Shown piece after piece: positions 12,505-23,285 of a stretch of DNA of 64,000 bases; position 1 is the stretch's first letter; the number at the start of each line of letters is the position of its first letter. This DNA comes from Tanytarsus gracilentus. Its lineage: Eukaryota; Arthropoda; Insecta; Diptera; Chironomidae. The stretch spans positions 5,270,001-5,334,000 of the forward strand of contig JAXRKN010000038.1 of NCBI GenBank assembly GCA_038502055.1, read 5' to 3'. The notes under the pieces are model-generated. The model made no database searches. It was given only the letters and a program-made list of their open reading frames with translations, and was not told the origin of the DNA. Both the position numbers and the translations under genes were made by a program.

Positions 12505-15500
12505 ATGAAAAACTTTCAACTGTTCTGGATTATTTTACTCGCAGCCATTTTTTTTCAACGAGGTGAGCTTTAGGGTGGCGTTTTGGAATGAGAACTTAAC
12601 GAATCGAGTCAGCTGTTCACCTGTTGATTTCTCATTCCACCGCGACCTTTTCGAGCACATTTAACGAAACTCGCACGTGCTTTTATGAATCAGCTGGCAT
12701 TTCATATGACTTTCACCACCCACTCCGCCCACTTTTCTATTCAACAGGTTATTCCGTTCCTGCATCGAGTATCGTAACTGAAGATCCAGATGACTTCGAA
12801 GAAGACGATGATTCTTCTGAAGCTGATGATGATGGTCGTGTTTATAAAAATCCTAGAAATTTTCCATCACCTGGTAATTTTTAAACTTGTTGAAAATTCT
12901 GAAAGCTTATCGAGAAATGTTATTTATAGACTGCCCTCGAGATGAAGAACAAGCAACCCTCCTAGGACAAAAGTGTTTGAGGAAATGTTCATCGGATGAA
13001 GATTGTAAGAGTAAAAAGAAGAAATGCTTGTGCGACGGTGCTTGCGGCATGTCATGCATAAAACCCGATCGGGAGTGTCCTGAACTCGAATCTCCAATGT
13101 CAGGCACGGTCGTGATGTCGGGTAGGACTTTTGGTTCGCGCGCAAGCTACACATGCAATCATGGCTTTCATGTTGTCGGTCTACAGAGCAGAATTTGTCA
13201 AGCATACGGGCACTGGTCGGGTTCAGAGCCAGCATGTAAGCAAAATATTTATTGCTTAACTCCACCAACAATCGAGCATGCACGTCACTCGGCCATGCCC
13301 GAGCAAATGACCTTCGATTTGGATTCAAGTGTTCAATATCACTGTCATCTTGGCTACGCAACTGCCGGCTTTCCTCGAGCCAAATGTCTTGCAATTGATG
13401 GCGTCGCAAGTTGGTATGAAAGGAATAATTTTTATCAAAAATCATTTATTAATTAACAAAAATGTATTTTTTAAAATCTAGGTATGGACCAGACATTTCT
13501 TGTGAGCCAAAATCATGCGGACAACCAGCAGATCCAGCACATGGATGGCACGCCGGTGAGTGCTACACTTATGGATGTCGAATCACACACCATTGCGGCG
13601 ATGGATATGAATTGGTTGGAAAGCAAGCGGCTGATTGCCAGGCTGACGGCACGTGGTCACCCAAGGAGCTTCCAGTTTGCGTTTGTAAGTATTGTGAAGT
13701 CACAAGTGACATAAACTCAACGCCTCCAAGCATTTAAGATAAATTTTAATCCACAATTATTTCGTAGAAGCAAACTTTTGCTTGTTGTGTGTAGAAAATT
13801 GATAAAAATTGATGTCTTGATGTGTACATGATTGCTTACTAAATGTATTAAAAAATATAAAAGAGAAAGAAAAATGTTCAGCAATAAAGTAGTTATCGCA
13901 ATAAAAAAAAGAAAGACAAATTCTTTCACTCAATTTAATTTTATTAGTCATCACTTTTCTACACATTTTTATTGCGGTAACTTCGTTAAAGCTTTCTATT
14001 ATGAAGTGGCTAAAAATGTGTCATTGTAGTGGTCACCGCTGTCCAATGTCAAACTCCTGAAAATCCAAAGAATGGCAAGGCAATCTACACGAGTGTCTCC
14101 TATAACTCAGTGGTGAGCTACGAATGTCGCTACGGATATACGATTGTAGGTGAAAGCTCTCGCAGATGTGGCGCCGATAAAAAGTGGTCGGGAAGTTTAC
14201 CGCAATGCAAGGAAATTAATTGTGGACATCCTGGAAGTTTGTATAATGGATGGATGGAAAATACTGAAGCTGGTTTTGGTCTCGGTGCGAGTATAATTTT
14301 TCGCTGTCATCCAGAAATGCTTCTCGTTGGAAATTCTTCGACTGTTTGTCAAATTGATGGCCGATGGAGATATTCGCCGCCAGTTTGTCTCGCACCATGC
14401 GTAGTTCCGACAGTTTCTCAAGGAATTGTTGTCCCAATTGAGGTTGAAATTCCCGATCAAAATGCAACTGAAAAATCTCCAGGCATGACAACCTATGGCA
14501 ATAGCAAAGTCCGTCACGGAACTATCCTCGAGGTGATTTGTGATGAACACTATGAATTTCCAATAAATTCTTTATCGCCTCCGACATGCAATAATGGCAC
14601 GTGGTCGACAATTCCACGATGTGTTCCTGCACGCTGTAAAAGCTTACCAAAAGCTCCCAAATTTGGAATGGTAATTTCGCCAAAAACCGAGCATGGCATG
14701 AAAGCACGATTCAGATGTAAAGACGGATATGAATTAGCAACACCTGATGGACGACCAATCACCGAATTAAATGAAAATGTTTTAACATGCTCGTTTGGTA
14801 ATTGGAGTGGTGACACGCCAATTTGTCAAGAAGGTCATTATTTAAATTGATAGACATTTATGATCATAACCTATCTCAACATAATTTCAGTTTACTGTCA
14901 ATTTCCTGGCTACATTCCAAATGGAAAGGTGCTTTTAGTGGGGAATATGGGACTTTATGATTATCGACCGTATGTCAAAAAAGTCATCAATAATAAGCAA
15001 ATCATGTATGACTGCGATAAGGGATATGTACTCGAAAATGGACCTGTAAGTTATTAATTAATAATTTTATCACTAAGTATAATTGTATTAATTTCTCACA
15101 GCAAGGAGCAACATGCATTGGTGGAAAATGGCAACCACCAGAATTGCCAGAGTGAGTTTAAATCATTTTAAAAATAAATTTAAATATTTAATTACTTCCT
15201 TCAGGTGCATTCTCGGTCAACATCCACGACTCCGATGGAATCGAAAGAGACGCTCAATCGACACAAAATTTGCACGCTCGAAATTCTTGCTCAATCACTA
15301 TCGCGACATTAAACGAAAGCACTTTGATCATCATGACGTCGATGAGTTTGTAAAAAAAGCTTCGATGAGAGAAAAGAGAAGTTGTGAGTCGCACATGGAA
15401 TTCATAGAGAACATCATAGCCAATAGTGAATCGCGAGAAAAACGTAAACGAGATAATCGTGACTATTCTGAGATCGACAAAGCGTACTCGAAATACTATG

Positions 15501-18500
15501 AGCAAATCAAGGCACGCTATAGAGATTATGTGAAGAGTCTTTTTTCCAATCAACGACAAAGAGCTCTCAATAATAGTCACGTGTCGACTCATGACAATGG
15601 CGAGGAGAGGAAAAATAGTAGAAAATTGGCAAATCAAGATGGTCGATGGCACAACAGTCAAGAATTTAAGTATCGAGTTCAACAGAAGGCTCGAACATTA
15701 CAGAATGACTTGCAGAATGAAAATGATGATGATGTGCGACAACCTGTTGCCATACCAACAATAAATGATAGAATTAATCATCGATATGATGCCATTAATG
15801 CCACAATTTCAAATTATTATCCAACTTATGTTATTGAAAAAACTCCCGATGAAATTCAAGAGACCACCAAAAAACCTACAAGTCAATTGGACATTGCTGC
15901 CAACGTTTATGCTCAATTGCAGTCGCAAATTGTTAGAAGAAAGCGAGAGAATGATGACGATGGGAAGGATGATGAAAGTGTCACTTCGGGTGGCAAGAAA
16001 AAAGACAAAACTCGAGGTCCATGTGAGCCATTAATTGAAGTTGAACACATGCAGGTTGAAATTGTTAAACCTCCAAAAATTCCCAACGAAAGTTTTGGTC
16101 ATGGGATTGTGTTAAAAGTGACATGTGACAATGGCTATAATAGCAATGTGCAAACAGCAAATTCAACAGTTAGATGCAATAAAGGAGTTTGGAAGCCAGT
16201 TAGACCGTTTTGTACCTTAAGTAAGTTTACTCTAATTAATTTAGTTACCCATAAAATAATTAAATGTCACTCCTTTAGAGCCCTGTTTTGTTCCCTCAAT
16301 TGAGCATGGCAAACATTTTGAAATTAATTCAACATCCGACATAATTGCTGAAATAAAGCAGCCATCCTCAAACTCTCTCACACCTATGGATAAAGTCGAG
16401 CATGGCGTTACAATTTCCTTTCAATGTGACTCCGGTTACAATATCCAAGTAAATTAATATTTTTTTAATTTAAAAATTTGAGTGAGTCAAAATCTTAATT
16501 TCAGGGTTCAAATAGCATAAAATGTAAAGACGGCAACTGGTCAGCACCAGCTCTCGCTGAATGCCTTCCAGCTCCCTGTGTCCTTCCCGAAATTCTTCAC
16601 GCGGTCTATCAGGGCGGCTATCGAGCAGGTTTAACTATAGCGCATGGTTCTCACGTGATGGTTCAATGTGATAATACCATTTCAAGTCCCATCCCACCCA
16701 CTCAAATGGATTGTGCTTTAGGCTCTCTTACACCATCCACAGTTAGTTGCAGCTTCACCGCATCAAGAAAATCCCGCGATGACGATGAACGAATGAATTT
16801 TATTCTCGACGATGGAAATTTTACAAGCTCAGCGGAGGAAGATGTTTGTGGACCTCCAGCTAGGGAACTGGCCATGCTGATTTATAAAAATGAAGATCAG
16901 GCGGAAGAGCCTGAAGAAGTTTTTCCATCAGGATCTGAAATTTCCTTTGCATGCATACCGAGCATAACTGGCGAACGAACGACCTGGAAAATTATTTGTG
17001 AAAATGGACAATGGATTGGTCGAGCACACGATTGCGGTAAGACGTTAATTTTTATATACAACTTAAACTAATTTTTATTAACAGAAGATGACGAAAGACT
17101 TTACAACACGCCGCTCGCTAATGGTTCATGCATTTTTAAAAATACCGACCCTCATGTTGCGAGCTTTTATAAAGATTTAGAAATAAGAGAAAGCTACGTT
17201 GAATTTCCAGCGGGAACAACAATCATCTCAAGGTAAGAAGAATTTTAATTTTAGTCATATTCAGCGCCGATGACAATGCTGATTTCTTCCGATAAAACAT
17301 TCGTCTTGTGATACCATTTGTTGGTGTCGAGAACGACTAGAAGAAATTATTATTTAAATTCAGGATATTTTAATAAGAAAATATTTACTCACTAACATCA
17401 CCGGGATTGACAATGACTGAGAAAAAGTGACAATCAAAAATGCACTCGGGTGTTGGTGCAATAAGCCATTCTTTTGTGCCTTTAAGCTGAGCTTGCCACG
17501 ATGGTAGTCTCACATTGTCCAAGTGCATGTGTGCACCGAGTCCTCTGCCACCCATAAAAATCCAATCGATCGCATTAAGTTCTGATGTTTTTGGCAAAAA
17601 ATAAGGACGATCGTAATGCTGTCGGAGTATTGAAGCGATTTCCTCATTGCAATTACTCCAGCCAAAATACCAAGGTTCAGTTCCAGCACGATATTCAACA
17701 CGTTCTCTTGGCATGCTCAATGCATCGAAGAGACTTGTAAAATTCGTTTTGTAAGGAAAAAATTGGCAATTCAAAGTTTTTCTTTTGGGATCGAATTTTT
17801 CATAAATCTCTTTGAAGTAATCAAAGGTGAAAACTTGGAGGGCTGTCCAATTTTTAGTGGCATCTGTTATGACAACCACATTTCCATTGTAAGCATAAAG
17901 TTTTTCGAATTCGTCGGGATTTATATTTGAGACTCTTTTGCCAGCTCTTATTTCGCGACAAAAATCACAATTGTCGGGCTCGCGGAAAATTTTATCGATG
18001 TCTTTCGGCATCGCGATTGTGCACTGAAAAAATAATTTTTATTTTCAAATAATTTCAAGTTTTTCACGCTCACCTTTTTTGAGTCTAATAAATGTGAAAA
18101 TTTACCATAAAAACCCGTTAAAACAGCAACAATTATGAAAAATTTCCACTTAAAGCTCAACTCGAAGTGCTTCTGATAAATTTTCGGAATCTTCAATTTT
18201 TCTAAGCAAATTTTATTTTCTTTTGCACGTTTTAAAATTACTTTCAATTTTTCCCTTTCCTCCTCCATGACTTTCACACGCAAAAGCCAATCAAAGAGTG
18301 ACAAAATTCACAAGAAATTTTCTCAGCTTCACTTTTCCAAATCACTGACTCATGAAATTCATTTTTCGTTATCGAGCATTGAAAATTTCCACAGCATTGC
18401 TTTCGAAATTGAATTATGATCATTTTACTTTTTAACAGATGCGTCGATATAGGAAAATATAGCATGGTGGGCAGTTCAAATAGGACGTGTGTTCGAAGCC

Positions 18501-19880
18501 GATGGACCGGACTAAAACCACATTGTCATGGCCTCAATCAAGAGAATGACTATGCGAGTAAGTTTTAAGTGATTTTTACAAAAATAAATTCAAAACATTT
18601 TTTTAATCAGTGGAAAAACCACCAACGATATTGTTAAGACACCAAAATGGTCCGATAGCACAAAGCAATGATGGCCGATTGATTGTCTATCCAGGAACGA
18701 CTGTTCACATGGAGTGTCTTTGGATGAGGAGATTTGGAACTCCTAAATGGAATGTCAGTCATGAGTTTAAGTAAGAAAAATTTAATAAAATTTACAATTG
18801 ATTATAAAAATATTTTCTAGAGTCTACACTGAAGGATGGAATACAGATGAGGGCAGAGATTCGACTCTAGAATATCGATTGAGTATTTTTAATGCGGAGG
18901 CTGGTGACACTGGAATATTTACGTGTACAACGCCGGCTCGACATGCACATTCTGTTCACGTAGAGGTTAAGCCTGTTCATTGTCCGGAAATAATGCCGCG
19001 TCGAGGTCTCGTTCTCAGCACAACAGAAACTCAAATGGGCAAAAAAGTTCATTTCTCATGCAACAATGGAAACGCGTTGATTGGAACGCCCGAGATAACT
19101 TGCTTAGCGAGTGGGAATTGGAGTGGAATTTTGCCAGTTTGTGAGAGTGAGTTTAAGAATTTTATGAAATTCTTTAAAATAATTTGAATAATTTTGAAAA
19201 GGTGTCGAGTGCGGTGAAGTTCCAATTCCAGCTTCGAATGGTGGCTCAATTGCACCACGTGTTGCAATTATTTCACGTGAAGTTGGAGGAAGAGCTGCCT
19301 TTTCATGTCCACCCGGTCATGGCCTAAAGGGTCCCGCGGAATCAGTTTGCAATCCAAGCGGTGAATGGAGTGGTCCGATTCCGCTGTGCTCCGAAGTTCA
19401 ATGCTATCATCCCGGGCAACCAAGCAACGGCTACACTCAGGGAAATCCACCTTACAAAGCAGGTGATGTTGTACAATTTAACTGCAATCCCGAGTACATG
19501 ATGCAGGGTCAGCCGATAATTGCGTGCCAGGATAACGGACGATGGTCGGGACCCATACCAAAATGTGAGTTTAAAAATGAGTTTTAAATTTATTGTTTGT
19601 TAAATTTCAATAATTTATAGGTGTGAGAGCATGCTCATATCCAGGAACAGCAATAAGTGGACGAATGTCCTCAGTTAAGTTTTACTATGCCATCGGTGAG
19701 AGTGTAATTTTTTCATGCGACAATGGCTTAGAGGTGAGGGGTGCAAAAATGTTGAGATGCTTAAAAGACGGAAAATGGTCATCATCGATACCTGTCTGCG
19801 TTTCTCCTGATGCCGAAAATACAAGTGGATCAACGGGAGGAAGGAACACACGAGCGGCAAAAGTCGTTGCGAGTTTTTAA
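12505..19880 (+). CDS. Secreted WAP-Sushi-Ig protein, LEV-9 / Hasp-like (16 exons)
   Basis: Exons: 12505-12562, 12748-12873, 12930-13413, 13482-13684, 14030-14833, 14891-15045, 15102-15151, 15205-16220, 16279-16448, 16505-17036, 17085-17232, 18439-18557, 18611-18770, 18821-19146, 19202-19564, 19621-19880; 1657 aa in frame. It opens with a signal peptide (MKNFQLFWIILLAAIFF) and an acidic linker, then a WAP-type four-disulphide core (CLRKCSSDEDCKSKKKKCLCDG). Roughly 17 CCP/Sushi modules follow, with Trp near the last Cys (e.g. GHWSGSEPAC, GRWSGPIPKC). A charged insert of about 250 aa after CCP 8 carries several dibasic motifs. One Ig-like domain (MECLW ... GDTGIFTC) sits before the last four CCPs. 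There is no C-terminal membrane anchor. WAP followed by many CCPs matches C. elegans LEV-9 and Drosophila Hasp, extracellular scaffolds that help organise acetylcholine receptors and cleft proteins. The orthology assignment is inference; Hikaru genki (Ig plus CCP) is a relative to compare. Confidence 0.85.
17251..18304 (-). CDS. Membrane-anchored JmjC (cupin) 2-oxoglutarate oxygenase, nested gene (3 exons)
   Basis: Exons 18304-18074, 18023-17393 and 17336-17251 give 315 aa in frame. Residues about 50-70 (WKFFIIVAVLTGFYG) form one transmembrane segment after a Lys-rich N-terminus, suggesting a type II protein with the catalytic domain in the ER/Golgi lumen. The JmjC-type Fe(II) triad is intact: HLD in GAHMHLDNV, and the distal His in KWYHKT, which is restored by the last splice. 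LKGTKEWLIAP supplies the usual substrate/2OG-side strand. Such enzymes hydroxylate proteins or other targets; the substrate is unknown, and I do not recognise the exact subfamily (JMJD8-like proteins are one option). The whole gene lies antisense inside an intron (17233-18438) of the Sushi gene. Confidence 0.78.
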
Positions 19881-20358
19881 AGTTAAATTTATTTTTGGTT
19901 AATGAAGAACAATTTGTGATCAAAAAATTATCATTAAAATCGCGCACACACACTCGATTCGATGTTGTAAAACTTTTAGTCAATTAAAATTCATTTCTGA
20001 CCAGTATTTTCATTGCTTATTGTAGAATTTTAATCGAATCATAGCGTTGCTAATAGTTGTTATTTAAAATCAAGATTCTATATCATGTATTTTCTCTGCA
20101 TGTGCTGGAGAGGTGATGAGGAAAATAGTTGTTAGCTACGGACGATAATAATTTGTGAGATTCAAGCTTGATATTAATTTTTTTCAGACATGTTAATAAA
20201 TTTATTAAAAGGTAATAAAATGTGATTCAATTTTAGGTTTTTTTCCTGCTATTTAATAAAAAATTAAAATGTCATATTGATTTATGGCTCACTCATTTTT
20301 TTATTGAATACTCCTCAAATCCTTAAAAATTAATGATCAATAGCAGGGAAGACAAAAT
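19881..20358. other. 3' intergenic space between convergent genes
   Basis: This separates the Sushi gene stop (19880) from the cyclophilin stop (20359). It is AT-rich, with AATAAA near 20192 and TTTATT/AATAAA-type hexamers near 20250-20305 on both strands that could serve as poly(A) signals. No coding potential was seen. Confidence 0.45.
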
Positions 20359-21469
20359 TTACTCTTCGGCATCAGCCTTTTCGGTTGAAAATGGAGCATC
20401 AACGGCCAAAATGCCAGAATCAGCGATGACAACGTCTTCAACAGGTCTATCACGTCCGTCAGTCTTTGAGGCTTCAATTGCACGCACAACAGACATTCCT
20501 TCAAGAATCTTTCCGAAAACTACGTGACGGCCGTCCAACCAGCTTGTTTTCTTTGTAGTAATGAAGAATTGAGAACCATTTGTGTCTTTGCCAGCGTTGG
20601 CCATTGAGAGCCAGCCACTTCCGTAATGTTGCAATTTGAAGTTCTCATCCTGGAAGCTAAAATGTCAATCGAATGTCTTTAAAGAATTATTCTCAATAGC
20701 TTGCCTCAAACCTCTCTCCATAAATTGATCGTCCGCCTGTGCCGTCACCACGAGTAAAGTCACCGCCTTGGATCATGAAATCCTTAATTATGCGGTGAAA
20801 TTTGGAGCCCTTAAAGCCTTCGCCTGCCTCACGTTGAGCTAATTCTACGAAATTCTTGGTTGTTTTTGGAACGGTACCTCCAAAAAGGCCAATAACGATG
20901 CGGCCTGCAAAAAATAAATCACGTTTCCATAAAAAACTATTTTCTTCTTACTCACGATAAGCACATGCACGACTATCACGTTCAAATTGAATAAAAAAGA
21001 AGAAAATTTTACTCACCGCTTGGTCTGCCGCCGATAGTTATGTCAAAATAGACCTAAACAGTAATTGATAATTAGATTAAACGTCACCAAAGATATTTCT
21101 CTAGTGTGATTGGTTGTTCTAGGAGTTTCTCTTCTCTTTTTTATGTGATAACGAAGGTTTAATGTATACGTGGTCAAAAAAATTTTTTCTACCCGTCATT
21201 TTTTGCTCACGCGATTTATAGAGGAAAGAATTGTCGATTTATGTAAATTTATAAATTAGATGAGAATTTTTTAAACGGAGTTTGAGCAGATGCGATGGGA
21301 GCATTAACCGGAAATTTTTCGGCATACATAGAGTTCAATGAACAAATCACACAATAATGAACAATGGAGTTTCGGCAAAAATCATTTTACTCACTTTATC
21401 GGTAACTTTTGGTCCTTGTTGAGCGCTAATTGCTCCCAAAACGGAAAGAATTACCACCAAAAACTTCAT
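20359..21469 (-). CDS. Secretory-pathway cyclophilin (peptidyl-prolyl cis-trans isomerase B type; 4 exons)
   Basis: Exons 21469-21395, 21053-21017, 20904-20705 and 20649-20359 give 200 aa. A signal peptide (MKFLVVILSVLGAISA) precedes the cyclophilin domain. Catalytic and binding residues are present: Arg in FHRIIKDFMIQGGDF, GSQFFITT, and the cyclosporin-site Trp with its His in SWLDGRHVVFG. ER cyclophilin B helps collagen-like and other secretory proteins fold. There is no KDEL-type tail; the protein ends EKADAEE. Intron 3 (20704-20650) uses a GC donor: GAG then GCAAGC, with acceptor TTCCAG. Only this choice restores the invariant YGERFEDENFKL; the nearest GT donor gives ESFQDENF instead. It converges on the Sushi gene. 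Confidence 0.94.
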
Positions 21470-21727
21470 TTTGAATTATTAGAGATGATTAATTTTTTTC
21501 AGACTTTATTTTGCGGAGGTTGGATGATGAGTGAGAATTTTAGTTCTCAACGAAAGCCTTTCGCACATGCAGGGTTGCGACAGTAAGGTGTTCTAAAGTT
21601 TTTTTTTTCGAGCGATTTTAAAATAATTTTAATTTTCAACTGTTGAATTTTTAAATTTTTATTTATCAACGATTTTTTTGGACATAAAAATTTTTGCAAC
21701 ACCTTCTCCTCATGCTTTAAAGTATAA

Positions 21728-22757
21728 TTACCATCCGAAAATTAAATCGACAGCTCGTGACACTATACCGGTTGATTTTTTAGGATCCTCTGCCTGTCCG
21801 TGCACAACTTGAGTTTCAAACTTTGCAGAACGCATTGCTGATTGTGTCAATGAACGAACTCGACTAATGGATGCTTGTTGGCTCTCATTAACATTTTCCT
21901 TTTCAACAAAAACTGATTCATCTTGACATTTGACGACGCCAATCATTAAATTATTTCCAATAATCTTTCCATTATATAAAATAGCCTTTTCACATTCGCC
22001 GCGCGATGAGAAACGCAAGTGAATCCAATTGCCGGCAGAACAAACTTTATCGAGTATCGTCCCACATCCTGAGAAATGCGAGAGTACTATTGACGTTGAT
22101 GTAGTCGGAAATCCAAAGACGGTGACCCAAAACTCGTGATTCTTGACTCCACTCATTGACTGATTGGAGGAAGGTTGAATTGCAATGGGATACGCTGGAT
22201 TCTGATAAGAGCTATTGAAATCACTCATAGCATTCGGTATTGGCGACATAATGCGAGATTGATTGAAACCAGAACGATTATGGATGGGAGTATCTTGATG
22301 GACGACGCTTTGATGCATGGACTGTTGAGTAAAAGCTTTTGTGGGAGTTTGAAAGCTTTTATCATTCTTAAAGTTGTCATATAAACTGTTGATGGGCGGT
22401 CCACTAATGCTATTATTGTTATTATTGGCATTTGGAGCATTGGCCGTTTGTGCTTGAAATAATGATGGTTGTTGTTGTTGTTGCTGGATGAATGAAGAAT
22501 TCGAAAAAGCCGGTTGTGGACTTTGAATATTTGTCAGAAATTTTTGTTGCATCGATGAGCGAATAAAATCCGGCGATGCAGTTGGTGAGTTAGCTAGAAA
22601 AGTAAAATTAAAGCATTTTTAAAAGATTTCACTAAAACTTACGAAAAGATCGATGGTGTTGATTCGTTGGAGTTTCGCCCATCAAAAAGTTTGGAAGATA
22701 AGGAGAGCCTTGAGCTGGACTTCCACCGGCAGGACTTCCTAATTGCATTTTCTCCAT
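21728..22757 (-). CDS. Nup35: Nucleoporin Nup35 (Nup53-type; 2 exons)
   Basis: Exons 22757-22643 and 22593-21728 encode 326 aa, the same length as the human protein. The N-terminus has the conserved LGSPAGGSPAQGSPYLPNFLMGE block with short SP motifs, followed by a low-complexity Gln/Asn stretch (six Gln, five Asn). The MPPN RRM-like dimerisation domain covers about residues 175-255 (FWVTVFGFPTTSTSIVLSHFSGCGTI, then NWIHLRFSSRGECEKAI and NGKIIGNNLMIGV). The extreme C-terminus RAVDLIFGW matches the membrane-binding amphipathic helix of the Nup53/Nup35 family. It is an inner-ring nuclear pore scaffold protein. It lies in tandem with the cyclophilin gene, 258 bp from its start codon. Confidence 0.93.
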
Positions 22758-23285
22758 CGTTTTTAATTAAAAATAAAAATTTATAATAACTACAAAAAAC
22801 ACAACTTTCTGAAACGTTAAAAAGAAGTTCTAAAGAAAAATAAAAAAATTTAGTACACAATTTCAAATATTTTCTGACCGTTTTTTTTAATTTTATTCGA
22901 GGTTCATTCTTAATACAATATTTTTTTAACTTTTTTATTTTAAAGTGCATAAAACTATCATTAAATTTTAGGGGTGAATAAAATTGTAAAAAACAAAATG
23001 TACAAAAAATACCATAATAAAACATTCACATTTTGATTCAGTCCTTAATTATTTTTGTCGCCAACAAAACTCTTCCTAATCATTCTAATTGACGTTTAAA
23101 AAATCAATTTTCTATTTTGTTCAACTACAAGTTGGCATCATGAATTTTTATAATATCTTGAAAAAAATCTTTAAGATCAAATTCTTTTTAAACTTTCTAA
23201 ATTCTATAACGATGTTTGGTTATTTCTGATATCTCTCTATATTTTAATTGGTAATAACTCAGTTTGATATGAATTTTTATAGAAT
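22758..23285. other. Intergenic region upstream of Nup35
   Basis: About 530 bp of AT-rich DNA. It should contain the Nup35 promoter and 5' UTR and the 3' UTR of the next minus-strand gene. The open frame at 22639-23025 (-) is low complexity and overlaps the Nup35 start in another frame, so it is not counted. Confidence 0.5.

Noticed and set aside
12924..13445. 173-aa antisense open frame opposite the WAP/CCP exons
   Set aside because: It is the shadow of a strongly conserved coding exon on the plus strand, with no domain of its own.
15254..15682. 142-aa antisense open frame with hydrophobic stretches
   Set aside because: It is the reverse complement of the Lys/Glu/Arg-rich insert of the Sushi gene; hydrophobicity arises from antisense codons.
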